Shown: positions 11,127 to 19,216 of the stretch, one piece after another
Layout: each line of letters begins with the position of its first letter
How positions within the stretch are numbered: the first letter of the stretch is position 1
From: Rathayibacter tanaceti
GTDB taxonomy: Bacteria > Actinomycetota > Actinomycetes > Actinomycetales > Microbacteriaceae
Direction: 5' to 3'
Assembly (NCBI RefSeq): GCF_001634385.1
Contig: NZ_LIIN01000007.1
Location: 1 to 42,629, forward strand
Length of the DNA stretch: 42,629 nt
Made by a program: the position numbers and the translations under genes
The notes under the pieces: model-generated
Database searches by the model: none
The model's input: the letters and a program-made list of their open reading frames with translations, nothing else
Told to the model about the DNA's origin: nothing

Positions 11127-12803
11127 TCAGCCGGCGAGGCTCGTGCGCAGCGTGTCGAGGCCGACTCCGCCGAGATCGAGTGCGCGCTTGTGGAACGCGG
11201 CGAGTGAGAAGGCGGCACCCTCTCGGGCCTCGGCCTCGTCGCGCAGCTGCTCCCAGATCCGCTGACCGATCTTGTAGGACGGCGCCTGACCCGGCCAGCC
11301 GAGGTAGCGGTTCACCTCAAAACGCACGAACGCGTCATCCATGTTCACGTTCCCGCGGAGGAATTCGAGCGCGGACTCGGCGGTCCACGCCGTTCCGGAG
11401 CCGGGCATCGGCTTCTGCAGGTGCACGCCGATGTCGAGGACGACGCGGGCGGCGCGCATCCGCTGGCCGTCGAGCATCCCGAGCCGGTCGGCCGGATCGT
11501 CGAGGTAGCCGAACTGTTCCATCAAGCGCTCGGCGTAGAGCGCCCAGCCCTCGGCGTGGCCCGAGGTCCCCGCCAGTTGACGGCGCCAGGTGTTGAGCCG
11601 CGCACGGTTGTGGACGGCCTGCCCGATCTGCAGGTGATGGCCGGGTACTCCCTCGTGATAGACCGTGGTCAGCTCCCGCCAGGTCGCGAACTCGGTCACA
11701 CCGGTCGGCACGGACCACCACATCCGGCCGGGCCTGGAGAAGTCGTCGCTCGGGCCGGTGTAGTAGATGCCGCCCTCGTGGGTGGGTGCGATCCGGCACT
11801 CGAGACGGCGCACCTCCTCCGGAATGTCGAACGCCGTGCCGGCGAGTTCGCGGACGGAGCGGTCACTCGTCTCCTGCATCCAGCGCTGCAGGGCCTCGAC
11901 GCCGTGCAGCGTGCGCGCCGGATCGGTGTCGAGGTGGGCGATGGCCTCGGCCACGGAAGCGCCAGGCAGGATCTCGCGGGCGATCGCCTCCTGCTCGGCG
12001 GTCATCCGGGCGAGCTCCTCGATCCCCCACTCGTACGTCTCGTCGAGGTCGACGACGGCACCGAGGAACCGACGGGAGTGCAGGGCGTACATCTCCCGGC
12101 CGACGGCGTCCTGCTCGGTGGCCGCGGGGGCGAGCTCATTCTGGAGGAACTGCGCGAGCCCGCCGTAGGCGGCGGAGGCGCGGCGTGCGGCGTCCTCGAG
12201 TCGCTGCGCGAGCGAGGCGGGCAGCGAACCGGCGGCAGGCGCGGCCTCGGCGGCCAGCTCGGCGAAGAAGCCGCGCGGGGCGGCGATCTTCTCGGCCTGC
12301 TCGGCCACGAGCGCCACCTGCCGGCGCGCCGGCACCACTCCAGTGCGGATGCCTTCGCGGAGGGTCTCGGCGTAGCCCGCCACAGCGGCAGGCAGAGCGA
12401 GGAGGCGCTCGGCGACCGCCTCCCAGTCGGCGACGTCGTCGGTCGGCATCAGATCGAAGACGTCGCGCAGCTCCTGAGCGGGCGAGGCGATGACGTTGAT
12501 GTCGCGCAGTGCCAAGCCGGCGTCGTGCGCCTCAAGCGAGAGCCGCAGCCCGGCGCCCAGATCGGCGACGGTGACGACATCGACGTCGTCGAGCGGCTGG
12601 GTGCGCTCGAGCTCGGCGAGAGCAGCGGCTGTCGCGGCGCGGACCCGTTCGAGGCCGTCGGGCGAGTAGTCGCCCAACCGGCCGTTCGCCTCTGAGCGGC
12701 CGATCGCGGTGCCGAGGGTCGGGTCGAGATCGACCAGCGTGTCGACCCAGCGCTCGGCGACGCGATCGACGGCGGAGGGCTCGCGGGGAATGTCGGTGCT
12801 CAT
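11127..12803 (-). CDS. DUF885 family metallopeptidase-like protein
   Basis: 558 aa, full length for the DUF885 family of predicted zinc carboxypeptidase-like hydrolases. The zinc motif is HEGVPGHH at residues 383-390 (the HExxGHH variant), and the distal glutamate motif GHAEGWALYAE is at about 415-425. The N-terminal 300 residues are helical and alanine-rich. No signal peptide is visible, so the protein is probably cytoplasmic. The substrate is unknown; characterised relatives are few. It lies between polA and rpsA, where M. tuberculosis has no such gene. The ATG at 12803 has TAGGCT 7 nt upstream. Confidence 0.9.
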   Translation of the reverse strand: MSTDIPREPSAVDRVAERWVDTLVDLDPTLGTAIGRSEANGRLGDYSPDGLERVRAATAAALAELERTQPLDDVDVVTVADLGAGLRLSLEAHDAGLALRDINVIASPAQELRDVFDLMPTDDVADWEAVAERLLALPAAVAGYAETLREGIRTGVVPARRQVALVAEQAEKIAAPRGFFAELAAEAAPAAGSLPASLAQRLEDAARRASAAYGGLAQFLQNELAPAATEQDAVGREMYALHSRRFLGAVVDLDETYEWGIEELARMTAEQEAIAREILPGASVAEAIAHLDTDPARTLHGVEALQRWMQETSDRSVRELAGTAFDIPEEVRRLECRIAPTHEGGIYYTGPSDDFSRPGRMWWSVPTGVTEFATWRELTTVYHEGVPGHHLQIGQAVHNRARLNTWRRQLAGTSGHAEGWALYAERLMEQFGYLDDPADRLGMLDGQRMRAARVVLDIGVHLQKPMPGSGTAWTAESALEFLRGNVNMDDAFVRFEVNRYLGWPGQAPSYKIGQRIWEQLRDEAEAREGAAFSLAAFHKRALDLGGVGLDTLRTSLAG

Positions 12804-12810
12804 GCCTCAG

Positions 12811-12816
12811 AGCCTA
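12811..12816 (-). promoter_or_regulatory. -10 element of the DUF885 gene (leaderless type)
   Basis: TAGGCT on the minus strand, 7 nt upstream of the ATG at 12803, between this gene and polA. Confidence 0.55.
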
Positions 12817-12841
12817 GCCAGGCGCTCCTACGTCCTCCGGC

Positions 12842-15510
12842 TCAGTGCGCTGCGACGTCCCAGTCCGCTCCGTGACCGACCTGGACCTCGAGCGGCACGC
12901 TCAGATCGGCGGCGCCCGCCATCCGTGCGCGCACGATCTCCTCGAGAACCGACTCCTCGCCGGGAGCAACGTCGAAGATGAGCTCGTCGTGCACCTGGAG
13001 CAGCATCCGCGAGCCCAGCTCGCGCTGCTGGAGATCGGACTGCACGCCGATCATCGCGCGCTTCATGATGTCGGCCGCCGAGCCCTGGATGGGCGAGTTG
13101 AGAGCGGCTCGCTCCGCGTTGTCGCGGAGGACGCGGTTCGTGCTCTGGAGGTCGGGGAAGGGTCGACGGCGTCCAAAGATGGTCTCGGTGTAGCCGGTCT
13201 CACGAGCCTGCTCGACCACGCTGCGGAGGTAGTCGCGGACGGCGCCGAAGCGGACGAAGTAGTCGGTCATCAGCTGTTTCGCCTCGGCGCTCGAGATCCG
13301 GAGCTGCTTCGAGAGGCCGAACGCGCTCAGACCGTAGGCGAGGCCGTAGGACATCGCCTTGACCTTGTTGCGCATGGCCGAGGTGACGTCGCCCGGCTCG
13401 ACACCGAAGATGCGGGCACCGACGAAGCGGTGCAGGTCCTCGCCGCTCTGGAACGCTTCGATCAATCCGGCATCGCGCGACAGATGCGCCATGATCCGCA
13501 TCTCGATCTGCGAGTAGTCGGCCGTGAGCAGAGTGCTCGCCTCGGCGCTGTGCACGAAAGCGGTGCGGATGCGACGACCCACGTCGCTGCGGACCGGGAT
13601 GTTCTGGAGGTTCGGGTCGTTCGACGAGATGCGGCCCGTGGCCGTGCCGGTCTGGTCGTAGCTGGTGTGGATCCGGCGGTCGGCGGTGACCGACTTCTCG
13701 AGCGTCTCGATGATCTGCTTGAGCTTCGTCGCGTCGCGGTGCTCGAGCAGCAGGCCGAGGTAGGGCTGGGAGTGCGACTCTTGCAGATCGGCGAGGGCGG
13801 AGGCGTCGGTCGTGTAGCCGGTCTTTGTCGCGCGGGTCCGAGGCATGTCGAGTTCACCGAACAGCACCTGCTGGAGCTGCTTGGGCGAGCCGAGGTTCAT
13901 CTCATGCCCGATCTCGGCGAAGGCCCGACTCGCGAGCTCGGCGGCGGTGAGCGTCAGCTCGCCGCGGAGGCGTGCGAGGACCTCGGCGTCGATCGCGACC
14001 CCCGTGAGCTCCATCGTCGCGAGGACCTGCACGATCGGCAGCTCGATGTCGACCAGCACCGACAGCATCCCCTCGCCGAGCCGCTCCGTGAGCGCGCCCA
14101 CGAGCCGGTACGCGTACCAGGCCTCGGTGGCCGGACCCATCGGCTCGACCGCGGGGACGAGCTGGTCCGGGTCTCCCTGAGCCATGGTTTCGTCGAGGTG
14201 TTGCGCGACCTGCGCGGCCAGGGTCGCCGGGTGCCCGGAAGGCTGCAGCAGCCAGGAGGCGACCCGGGTGTCGAAGGCCAGGCCCGCGACCGGCAGTCCC
14301 GCCCGGCGGAGCGCCTTGATCTGCGGCTTGGCGTCGGCGAAGTACTTGGCGCGCGGCCCGCAAGCCACTCCTCGAGTGCGGTGTAGTCAGGCCGCTCGGC
14401 CGCCCAGGGCACGAAGGCGGTCTCCCTCTCGACGGCGAGGCCCACTCCCTCGAGTCCATCCGCCCCCAGCTGCACCTGCACGGCGACGGGCGCCGTTCCC
14501 TGCGCGGACACCCGGTCGAGCCAGTGCGCGAGCTCCTCGTCGACCAGCGTGCGCACCGCGGGGGCGGTCGTCGTCACGACGTCGCCGGCGAGAGCGGCGG
14601 CTGCGCCGTCGACGCCCTCCTCGGCGGCGATGGTGAGCACCCGCTCCTGCAGGGTCTTGAACTCGAGGCGGCTGAAGATCTCGCGGACGGCTTCGGGATC
14701 GATGGGGCGGCGAGCGAGGTCGACGGGGCCCAGCGGCAGCTCGACATCGGTGATGAGGCGGTTGAGCCGGCGGTTGCGGAGGGCGTTCTCCTTCTGCTCG
14801 CGCAGCTTCTCGCCGACGACACCCTTGATCTCGTTCGCGTGCGCGATGATGTCGGCAACCGTGCCGTATTGGTTCACCCACTTCGCCGCAGTCTTCGGAC
14901 CGACCTTGTCGACTCCGGGCAGGTTGTCGCTCGTCTCGCCGACGAGCGCGGCGATCTCGGGGTACTGATGCGGTTCGACGCCGTACTTCTCGAACACCTT
15001 GTCGCGGTCGTAGCGCGTGAGCTGCGAGACGCCCTGCGTGGAGGGGTAGAGCAACGTGACCTCGGGGGTGACCAGCTGGATGGTGTCGCGGTCGCCCGAG
15101 ACGACGAGCACGCGGAAGCCGGCCTCGGCCCCCTGACGGGCGAGGGTGGCGAGGATGTCGTCGGCCTCGAAGTCCTCCTTCGAGACGGTGCGGATGTTCA
15201 TCGCGTGCAGCGCCTCCTCGAGGAGGGGGACCTGGCCCTTGAACTCGGGCGGGGTCTCGCCGCGGGTGCCCTTGTACTCGGGGTACTCGCGGGTGCGGAA
15301 CGAGTACCGCGAGATGTCGAACGCGACGCCGAGGTGGGTGGGCTTCTCGTTCTTCAGCAGCAGAATCAGCATCGACAGGAAGCCGTGGATGGCGTTCGTG
15401 TGCTGGCCGTCGCGGGTCTGGAAGCTGTCGACCGGGAGCGCATAGAAGGCCCGGAACGCCAAGGAATGGCCGTCGACGAGCAGGAGGGTAGGCTGTTCCG
15501 GATCTGACAC
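12842..15510 (-). CDS. polA: DNA polymerase I, frameshifted mid-gene
   Basis: PolA fills excision-repair gaps and removes RNA primers. The GTG at 15510 begins the 5'-3' exonuclease domain (TLLLVDGHSLAFRAFYALP; acidic cluster around VVSGDRDTIQLV; HhH region GVDKVGPKTAAKW). The polymerase domain has motif A TADYSQIEMRIMAHLSRD, finger motif RNKVKAMSYGLAYG and motif C QVHDELIFDV. The 3'-5' exonuclease-like middle domain lacks the usual catalytic acidic motifs, as in other actinobacterial PolA. The frame breaks at about 14350-14354, between TALEEWLAG and AKYFADAKPQIKALRRAG; one base is missing. The repaired length is 889 aa, normal. It overlaps no other gene and has its own leaderless promoter. 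Confidence 0.96.
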
Positions 15511-15516
15511 ACGGCC

Positions 15517-15522
15517 AGACTA
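15517..15522 (-). promoter_or_regulatory. -10 element of polA (leaderless type)
   Basis: TAGTCT on the minus strand, 6 nt upstream of the polA GTG. It is in the 91-nt divergent gap shared with the thioesterase gene. Confidence 0.55.
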
Positions 15523-15601
15523 CACAGCGCCTCCGACACCGGATCGGCCCGCTCGCGCCCGCCGGTCAGGGCCGTTCCGAGGCTCCAGCGCGAGGAGCGA
15601 C

Positions 15602-16048
15602 GTGACCGAGCCGACCCCCAGCACGACCGCCTGGATCCGCCCGCCCTCACTCGACCTGGTCACCGGGATCGGCCGCGGCATGGGCGAACTCGCCGAACGG
15701 ATGGGGATCGTCTGGCACGAGCTCACGCCGCGGCACTCGGTCGCGTCGATGCCCGTCGAGGGCAATCGGCAGCCGGTCGGCATCCTGCACGGCGGTGCTC
15801 ACGTGGTGCTGGCGGAGTCGATGGGGTCGATCGCGGCGAACGTCCACGCGGGCAAGGGCCGGCTCGCGATGGGCATCGAGCTGAACGCGAGCCACAGCCG
15901 CTCCGTGCGCTCGGGTTTCGTGATCGCCACCTGCGACGCCCTGCACCTCGGCACCACCCTGACCACGCACGAGATCGTCGTGCGGGATCAGGAGGGGCGC
16001 CGCCTCTCCACCGTCCGGATCACCAACATCCTCCGCGACGCCCGCTGA
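15602..16048 (+). CDS. Hotdog-fold thioesterase (PaaI/MenI-like)
   Basis: 148 aa, typical of single-domain hotdog acyl-CoA thioesterases. The family signature GILHGGAHVVLAESMGSIAAN (about residues 60-80) contains the HGG turn and the catalytic-type glutamate of the central helix. The C-terminal strand reads GRRLSTVRITNIL. The GTG start at 15602 follows GAGGAG at 4 nt. It is divergent from polA. The substrate (for example phenylacetyl-CoA or DHNA-CoA) cannot be told from sequence; MenI is possible, but no menaquinone genes are nearby. Confidence 0.88.
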   Translation: MTEPTPSTTAWIRPPSLDLVTGIGRGMGELAERMGIVWHELTPRHSVASMPVEGNRQPVGILHGGAHVVLAESMGSIAANVHAGKGRLAMGIELNASHSRSVRSGFVIATCDALHLGTTLTTHEIVVRDQEGRRLSTVRITNILRDAR

Positions 16049-16068
16049 AGGGGCCCCGCCTCGACCTG

Positions 16069-16470
16069 TCAGGCCTCGCTACGGGAGGTGATGTCGAGGG
16101 CCGCTCCGAGGACTGCGACGACTCCCGCCGCGACGAAGGACGCCATCGGCACTCCGAGCTGAAAGGCGAGCACCATGCCTGCGACGCCTATCGCCAGCTG
16201 GACGTAGTACGCGCGCGCCGCGGACGCCGTGCTGATTCGTTCAAGGAACCATGCCCACTTCCCTTCCGAGGATGGCGGGATCGCTCGAGGTAGGAACGCG
16301 AGGAGCAGTAGACCGCCTATCAGGACCACAGCGGGCGCCGTCGTCTCGATGACCGATCGAGATGCCCCGACCGCGAGCACGATGACGAGCGAGACTGTGA
16401 AGAGAAGTAAGCCGAGCCTGGTCCGAGGTTGACCCCATCTCGACTCGCGAACTGCAGAAGTGTGCGACAT
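16069..16470 (-). CDS. Four-helix membrane protein, candidate immunity partner
   Basis: 133 aa of no family I recognise. Four hydrophobic stretches are visible at about residues 19-36, 44-63, 88-105 and 108-126, with a basic N-terminus (RESRWGQPRTR) and a charged loop (PPSSEGKWAWFLERIS). The ATG at 16470 is only 3 nt after the stop of the upstream secreted-protein gene. GGGAG of its ribosome-binding site lies inside that gene's last codons, so translation is probably coupled. Small multi-helix proteins directly behind a secreted hydrophobic peptide gene are often immunity or export factors. That role is inference from context; a plain uncharacterised membrane protein is equally possible. Confidence 0.75.
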   Translation of the reverse strand: MSHTSAVRESRWGQPRTRLGLLLFTVSLVIVLAVGASRSVIETTAPAVVLIGGLLLLAFLPRAIPPSSEGKWAWFLERISTASAARAYYVQLAIGVAGMVLAFQLGVPMASFVAAGVVAVLGAALDITSRSEA

Positions 16471-16473
16471 TTC

Positions 16474-17441
16474 CTACTCCCTGCAAGGTTCCACGACGGG
16501 GAAAGATGCGGCAGCCACGTAGTGCAAATGGCGGATTCCGACGCATTTTCCCTCATTATCCGCCCGGTTCGCGGCATCGATCGCAACCCCCGCGGCAAGA
16601 CCGCAGGCCCAGGCTGCCGACCCACACGCGGCCGAGAGCACCGCGGCGGCGAAGTTAGACTCATTTGCTAGACGCTGAGTGTCCGAGCGACTGTACAGTA
16701 GCGTGCACAACGCGGCATCACATTCGAGACTGGGATCAGCGACCACTGGATAACTAGCACCGGCGTGCTGCACATGCTGCACGAGTTCGTCTCCGTCTAC
16801 CTCGTACCAGGTTTCGACATCGGCGCCGTCAGAGCCTCGAGCCCACGGCGGCGCGACCGAATTCAGGACGTTTCCCTCCTCGTCCTTGATGAGCACACCA
16901 CCCCTACTGGTTAACTCGAGTTCGGCAGGGGCATTATTTGCTGTAAAAGAGAACCGATACTCAGTAGGAGAATCTGCTCCCGGGATGACAACATAGCCCG
17001 CCGCCGCCGACGCATCTTGAGAGCTAGTCATGACTACATTTGCGTGCTCGTCTGGGAAGAGCATGACGCCGGAGTCGACCCGCCTTCCCTTGCCGAGATT
17101 TGCAGGGGTCATACCCACCTCGCCCTGAGGAGTCGAGATTGAGAGTCCGTCGCTCTCACTGAGAGTCTCAGAAGCCAGGGCGGAATTCTTTTCCCCGCCG
17201 AGACGTGCCTGCTTGTCTACCTCAGGGGCCGTGAGCGCACGGTCAGACAGCAGAGAATCGGTCGCGAGTAGGTTAAGAGAATCCAGCGCTCGAATTGCTT
17301 CGTCTGCCGCGGGAAGCACTTCGCCCGATTGCGAGTTGCTTCTTTGCGATATCTGAGCATCCGCCACGTGGGCGGAACCGAAAATTGAACCTGCGACAGT
17401 CACTGCCGCAAGCATAAGAGACAATGTTTTTCTTTCAGCAT
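16474..17441 (-). CDS. Putative secreted protein with YPVVADP module and Cys-rich hydrophobic tail
   Basis: A Sec signal peptide is clear: SLMLAAVTVAGSIFGSAHVADA. In the frame as given, the only start is a TTG at 17424 without a basic n-region. One extra A in the A run at 17427-17431 would join an ATG at 17441 in frame and give MLKEKTLSLMLAAV..., an ideal signal peptide; I use that start (322 aa). Numbering from the TTG, residues 25-190 are polar, APPWARGSDG is at 191-200 and YPVVADP is at 225-231. The tail after it carries all six cysteines (235, 240, 267, 274, 294, 314) around an Ala-rich hydrophobic stretch (257-286). From memory, actinobacterial secreted proteins share the PPWA...YPVVADP module with variable tails. 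Base composition is more AT-rich than the neighbours. Function unknown; bacteriocin-like is inference. Confidence 0.72.
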
Positions 17442-17654
17442 ATGTACCCCACGCTTATTGATGTGAAATAGAAAAGCCACCCAAAATTTTTCTGCTGGTT
17501 CACAACCAATACAACGTTATTAGTATGAATTGTGCATTGATTCGAGAAAACCCCCTCATGAGCGGCCTTCTTCACCGTAACACTGGTTTCGGTGGCGCTG
17601 TCAAGCGACCGCGCGCGACTGTCCTCTCCGAGCCCGAGGGGCGACACTGAGCGG
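17442..17654. promoter_or_regulatory. AT-rich divergent intergenic region
   Basis: This 213-nt gap separates the secreted-protein gene (minus) from the oxidase-like gene (plus). Positions 17450-17580 are clearly richer in A and T than the rest of the window and include several TATT and TTGT tracts that could be promoter elements for the minus-strand pair. I could not single out one convincing -35/-10 pair. No ORF of substance is present. Confidence 0.5.
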
Positions 17655-18326
17655 GTGAGCCTTCGCCAACTCCTCAAGAGCCTCCCGCCCCTGCCCTCCG
17701 AGCTGCCTCCGTTCGACGCGGAGGCGGCTCCGGCCAACCCGATCGAGCTGTTCGGGCTGTGGCTCGAGGAGGCGAAGGGCGCGGGGCAGCTCCTCCCCCA
17801 CGCCGCGACGCTCTCCACCGCCGCCGACGACGGCACCGTCTCTGCACGCGTGCTCGTGCTGCGCGAGATCGACGAAGCGGGCTGGGCGTTCTCGACCCAC
17901 GCCTCCAGCCCGAAGGGGCGCGCGATGGAGGCGAACCCGCATGCCGCGCTCACCTTCTTCTGGCCGGTGCAGGGCCGGCAGGTCCGCGTCGAGGGCCGCA
18001 GTGAACGCGCCTCTGCACAGGAGTCCGCCGACGATTTCCGCCGCCGCTCTGAACCTGCGCGCACGGCTCTCCTCGTCGGGCGCCAGAGCGAGCCGATGCG
18101 CAGCGCCGCGGACTTCGGACTCGTCACGCTGCAGACCAGCGTCGCCATCGGATGCTCGCCCGCGACGCTCGATCGCGACTGGGCGGTCTACCGGGTGGTC
18201 CCGGAGCGGATCGAGTTCTGGCAGGGGTCGAGCGCCCCCGAGCAGGACCACACCCGCCTGGAGTACCGCCCGGTAACGACGGACGCAGGCGATTCCCCGT
18301 GGGAGCGCACCCGCCTCTGGCCGTGA
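17655..18326 (+). CDS. Pyridoxamine 5'-phosphate oxidase family protein (PdxH-like)
   Basis: FMN-dependent oxidase of the PdxH/PhzG superfamily, probably making pyridoxal 5'-phosphate. It is 223 aa from the GTG at 17655 (VSLRQLLKSLPP). Family blocks are NPIELFGLWLEEA, ATLSTAADDGTVSARVLVLREID, GWAFSTHASSPKGRAMEANPHAAL (substrate/FMN region), WPVQGRQVRVEG, and the C-terminal PERIEFWQG...WERTRLWP that closes the FMN site. The segment RTALLVGRQSEPM replaces the canonical S-[RK]-IGAWAS-QSE segment of PdxH, so it is a divergent member and I leave the symbol open. The reading upstream of the GTG is open but has no family similarity. Confidence 0.85.
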   Translation: MSLRQLLKSLPPLPSELPPFDAEAAPANPIELFGLWLEEAKGAGQLLPHAATLSTAADDGTVSARVLVLREIDEAGWAFSTHASSPKGRAMEANPHAALTFFWPVQGRQVRVEGRSERASAQESADDFRRRSEPARTALLVGRQSEPMRSAADFGLVTLQTSVAIGCSPATLDRDWAVYRVVPERIEFWQGSSAPEQDHTRLEYRPVTTDAGDSPWERTRLWP

Positions 18327-18381
18327 TCGCCTCGGGCCGTGAGCCCCGCGCCAGGGTGAGCGCTCGACCGACGAGCGCTGG

Positions 18382-18413
18382 GCCTGAGGAGCGCTAGGCC
18401 TGAGGAGCGCTAG
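18382..18413. repeat. 16-bp tandem repeat at the pdtaR 3' end
   Basis: GCCTGAGGAGCGCTAG occurs twice head to tail (18382-18397, 18398-18413), with a degenerate third partial copy just before (about 18370-18381). The second unit contains the pdtaR stop codon, so the stop and its surroundings are duplicated in the convergent gap between the oxidase-like gene and pdtaR. Confidence 0.85.
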
Positions 18414-19018
18414 GCCTTCTTCGGGCTCAGCTGCTCGATGATCGCCTGCGCGACGTCGTGCATCGTGAGGCGACGATCCATCGACGCCTTCTGGATCCAG
18501 CGGAAGGCTTCGGGCTCGGAGAGCCCCATCTTCTCGTTGAGCAGGCCTTTGGCGCGGTCGACGAGCTTGCGAGTCTCGAAACGCTCGACCATGTCGGCGA
18601 CCTCGGCCTCGAGGGTGAGGATCTGGGCGTAGCGCGAGAGGGCGATCTCGATCGCCGGCAGCAGGTCGCTGGGAGTGAAGGGCTTCACGACGTAGGCGAG
18701 GGCACCCGCCTCGCTCGCCCGCTCGACGAGCTCCTTCTGGCTGAAGGCGGTGAGGAGGACGACCGGGGCGATGTGCGCCTTCGAGAGGCGCTCGGCCGCG
18801 GAGATGCCGTCGAGCTGGGGCATCTTGACGTCCATGATCACCAGGTCGGGACGGAGCTCGGTCGCGAGGGCCACGGCGGTCTCGCCGTCTCCGGCCTCGC
18901 CGACGACCTCGAAGCCGTTGTCGCGGAGGATCTCCACGATGTCCATGCGGATGAGCGATTCGTCTTCGGCGACGACGACCCGACGGGGTGCGGTCGACGA
19001 GGGTTCCTGGTCAGTCAC
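18410..19018 (-). CDS. pdtaR: ANTAR-domain response regulator (PdtaR type)
   Basis: 202-aa two-component regulator that binds RNA, not DNA. The receiver domain spans about residues 12-125, with acidic residues E18/D19, the phosphoacceptor D63 (VIMDVKMPQLDG) and K112 (VVKPF). The ANTAR domain is residues 138-197 (VDRAKGLLNEKMGLSEPEAF...). In M. tuberculosis the orthologue Rv1626 is phosphorylated by PdtaS and acts by transcription antitermination/RNA binding. No histidine kinase is in this window, which is normal since pdtaS is usually elsewhere. The GTG start at 19018 has TAGGCT 7 nt upstream, divergent from tRNA-Leu. Its stop lies in a 16-bp tandem repeat. Confidence 0.94.
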   Translation of the reverse strand: MTDQEPSSTAPRRVVVAEDESLIRMDIVEILRDNGFEVVGEAGDGETAVALATELRPDLVIMDVKMPQLDGISAAERLSKAHIAPVVLLTAFSQKELVERASEAGALAYVVKPFTPSDLLPAIEIALSRYAQILTLEAEVADMVERFETRKLVDRAKGLLNEKMGLSEPEAFRWIQKASMDRRLTMHDVAQAIIEQLSPKKA

Positions 19019-19025
19019 GCACGGA

Positions 19026-19031
19026 AGCCTA
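19026..19031 (-). promoter_or_regulatory. -10 element of pdtaR (leaderless type)
   Basis: TAGGCT on the minus strand, 7 nt upstream of the pdtaR GTG, almost back to back with the tRNA promoter. Confidence 0.55.
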
Positions 19032-19034
19032 CGG

Positions 19035-19040
19035 TATTCT
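19035..19040 (+). promoter_or_regulatory. Probable -10 element of tRNA-Leu
   Basis: TATTCT on the plus strand, 17 nt before the first base of the tRNA. That would leave a leader of about 10 nt. No strong -35 is visible. Confidence 0.4.
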
Positions 19041-19057
19041 CAGCTGGCTCGTTGTGC

Positions 19058-19140
19058 GCCGGTGTGGCGGAATGGCAGACGCGGGGCACTCAAAATGCTC
19101 TGTCCGAGAGGGCGTGCGGGTTCGAGTCCCGCCACCGGCA
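19058..19140 (+). tRNA. tRNA-Leu (anticodon CAA)
   Basis: An 83-nt class II tRNA. Acceptor stem GCCGGTG pairs with CACCGGC, followed by discriminator A at 19140. The D arm starts TGGCGGAATGGCAGACGC. The anticodon stem GGGCA/TGCTC encloses the loop CTCAAAA, with anticodon CAA reading UUG. A variable arm (CTGTCCGAGAGGGCG) and T arm (CGGGTTCGAGTCCCG) follow. CCA is not encoded. It sits divergently from pdtaR, with a hairpin terminator behind it. Confidence 0.95.
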
Positions 19141-19165
19141 CAGGAGCGGCACGACCGGCACAGGA
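19134..19165 (+). repeat. Direct repeat of the tRNA 3' end
   Basis: ACCGGCACAGGA occurs at 19134-19145, covering the last seven bases of the tRNA, and again at 19154-19165, a 20-bp period. It may be a local duplication or a relic of an integration event at the tRNA 3' end. No integrase is present. Confidence 0.7.
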
Positions 19166-19167
19166 CC

Positions 19168-19194
19168 GGCGCGCCGGGTCGCCGGGCGCGCGCC
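19168..19194 (+). terminator. Hairpin terminator behind tRNA-Leu
   Basis: GGCGCGC (19168-19174) pairs with GCGCGCC (19188-19194), with a 13-nt loop, starting 28 nt after the tRNA. There is no U tract. It lies before the GNAT promoter and probably isolates the tRNA transcript. Confidence 0.5.
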
Positions 19195-19204
19195 TCCGGT
19201 TCGC

Positions 19205-19210
19205 TACCGT
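19205..19210 (+). promoter_or_regulatory. -10 element of the GNAT gene (leaderless type)
   Basis: TACCGT on the plus strand, 6 nt upstream of the ATG at 19217. No Shine-Dalgarno sequence is present. Confidence 0.5.
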
Positions 19211-19216
19211 CGTCGG

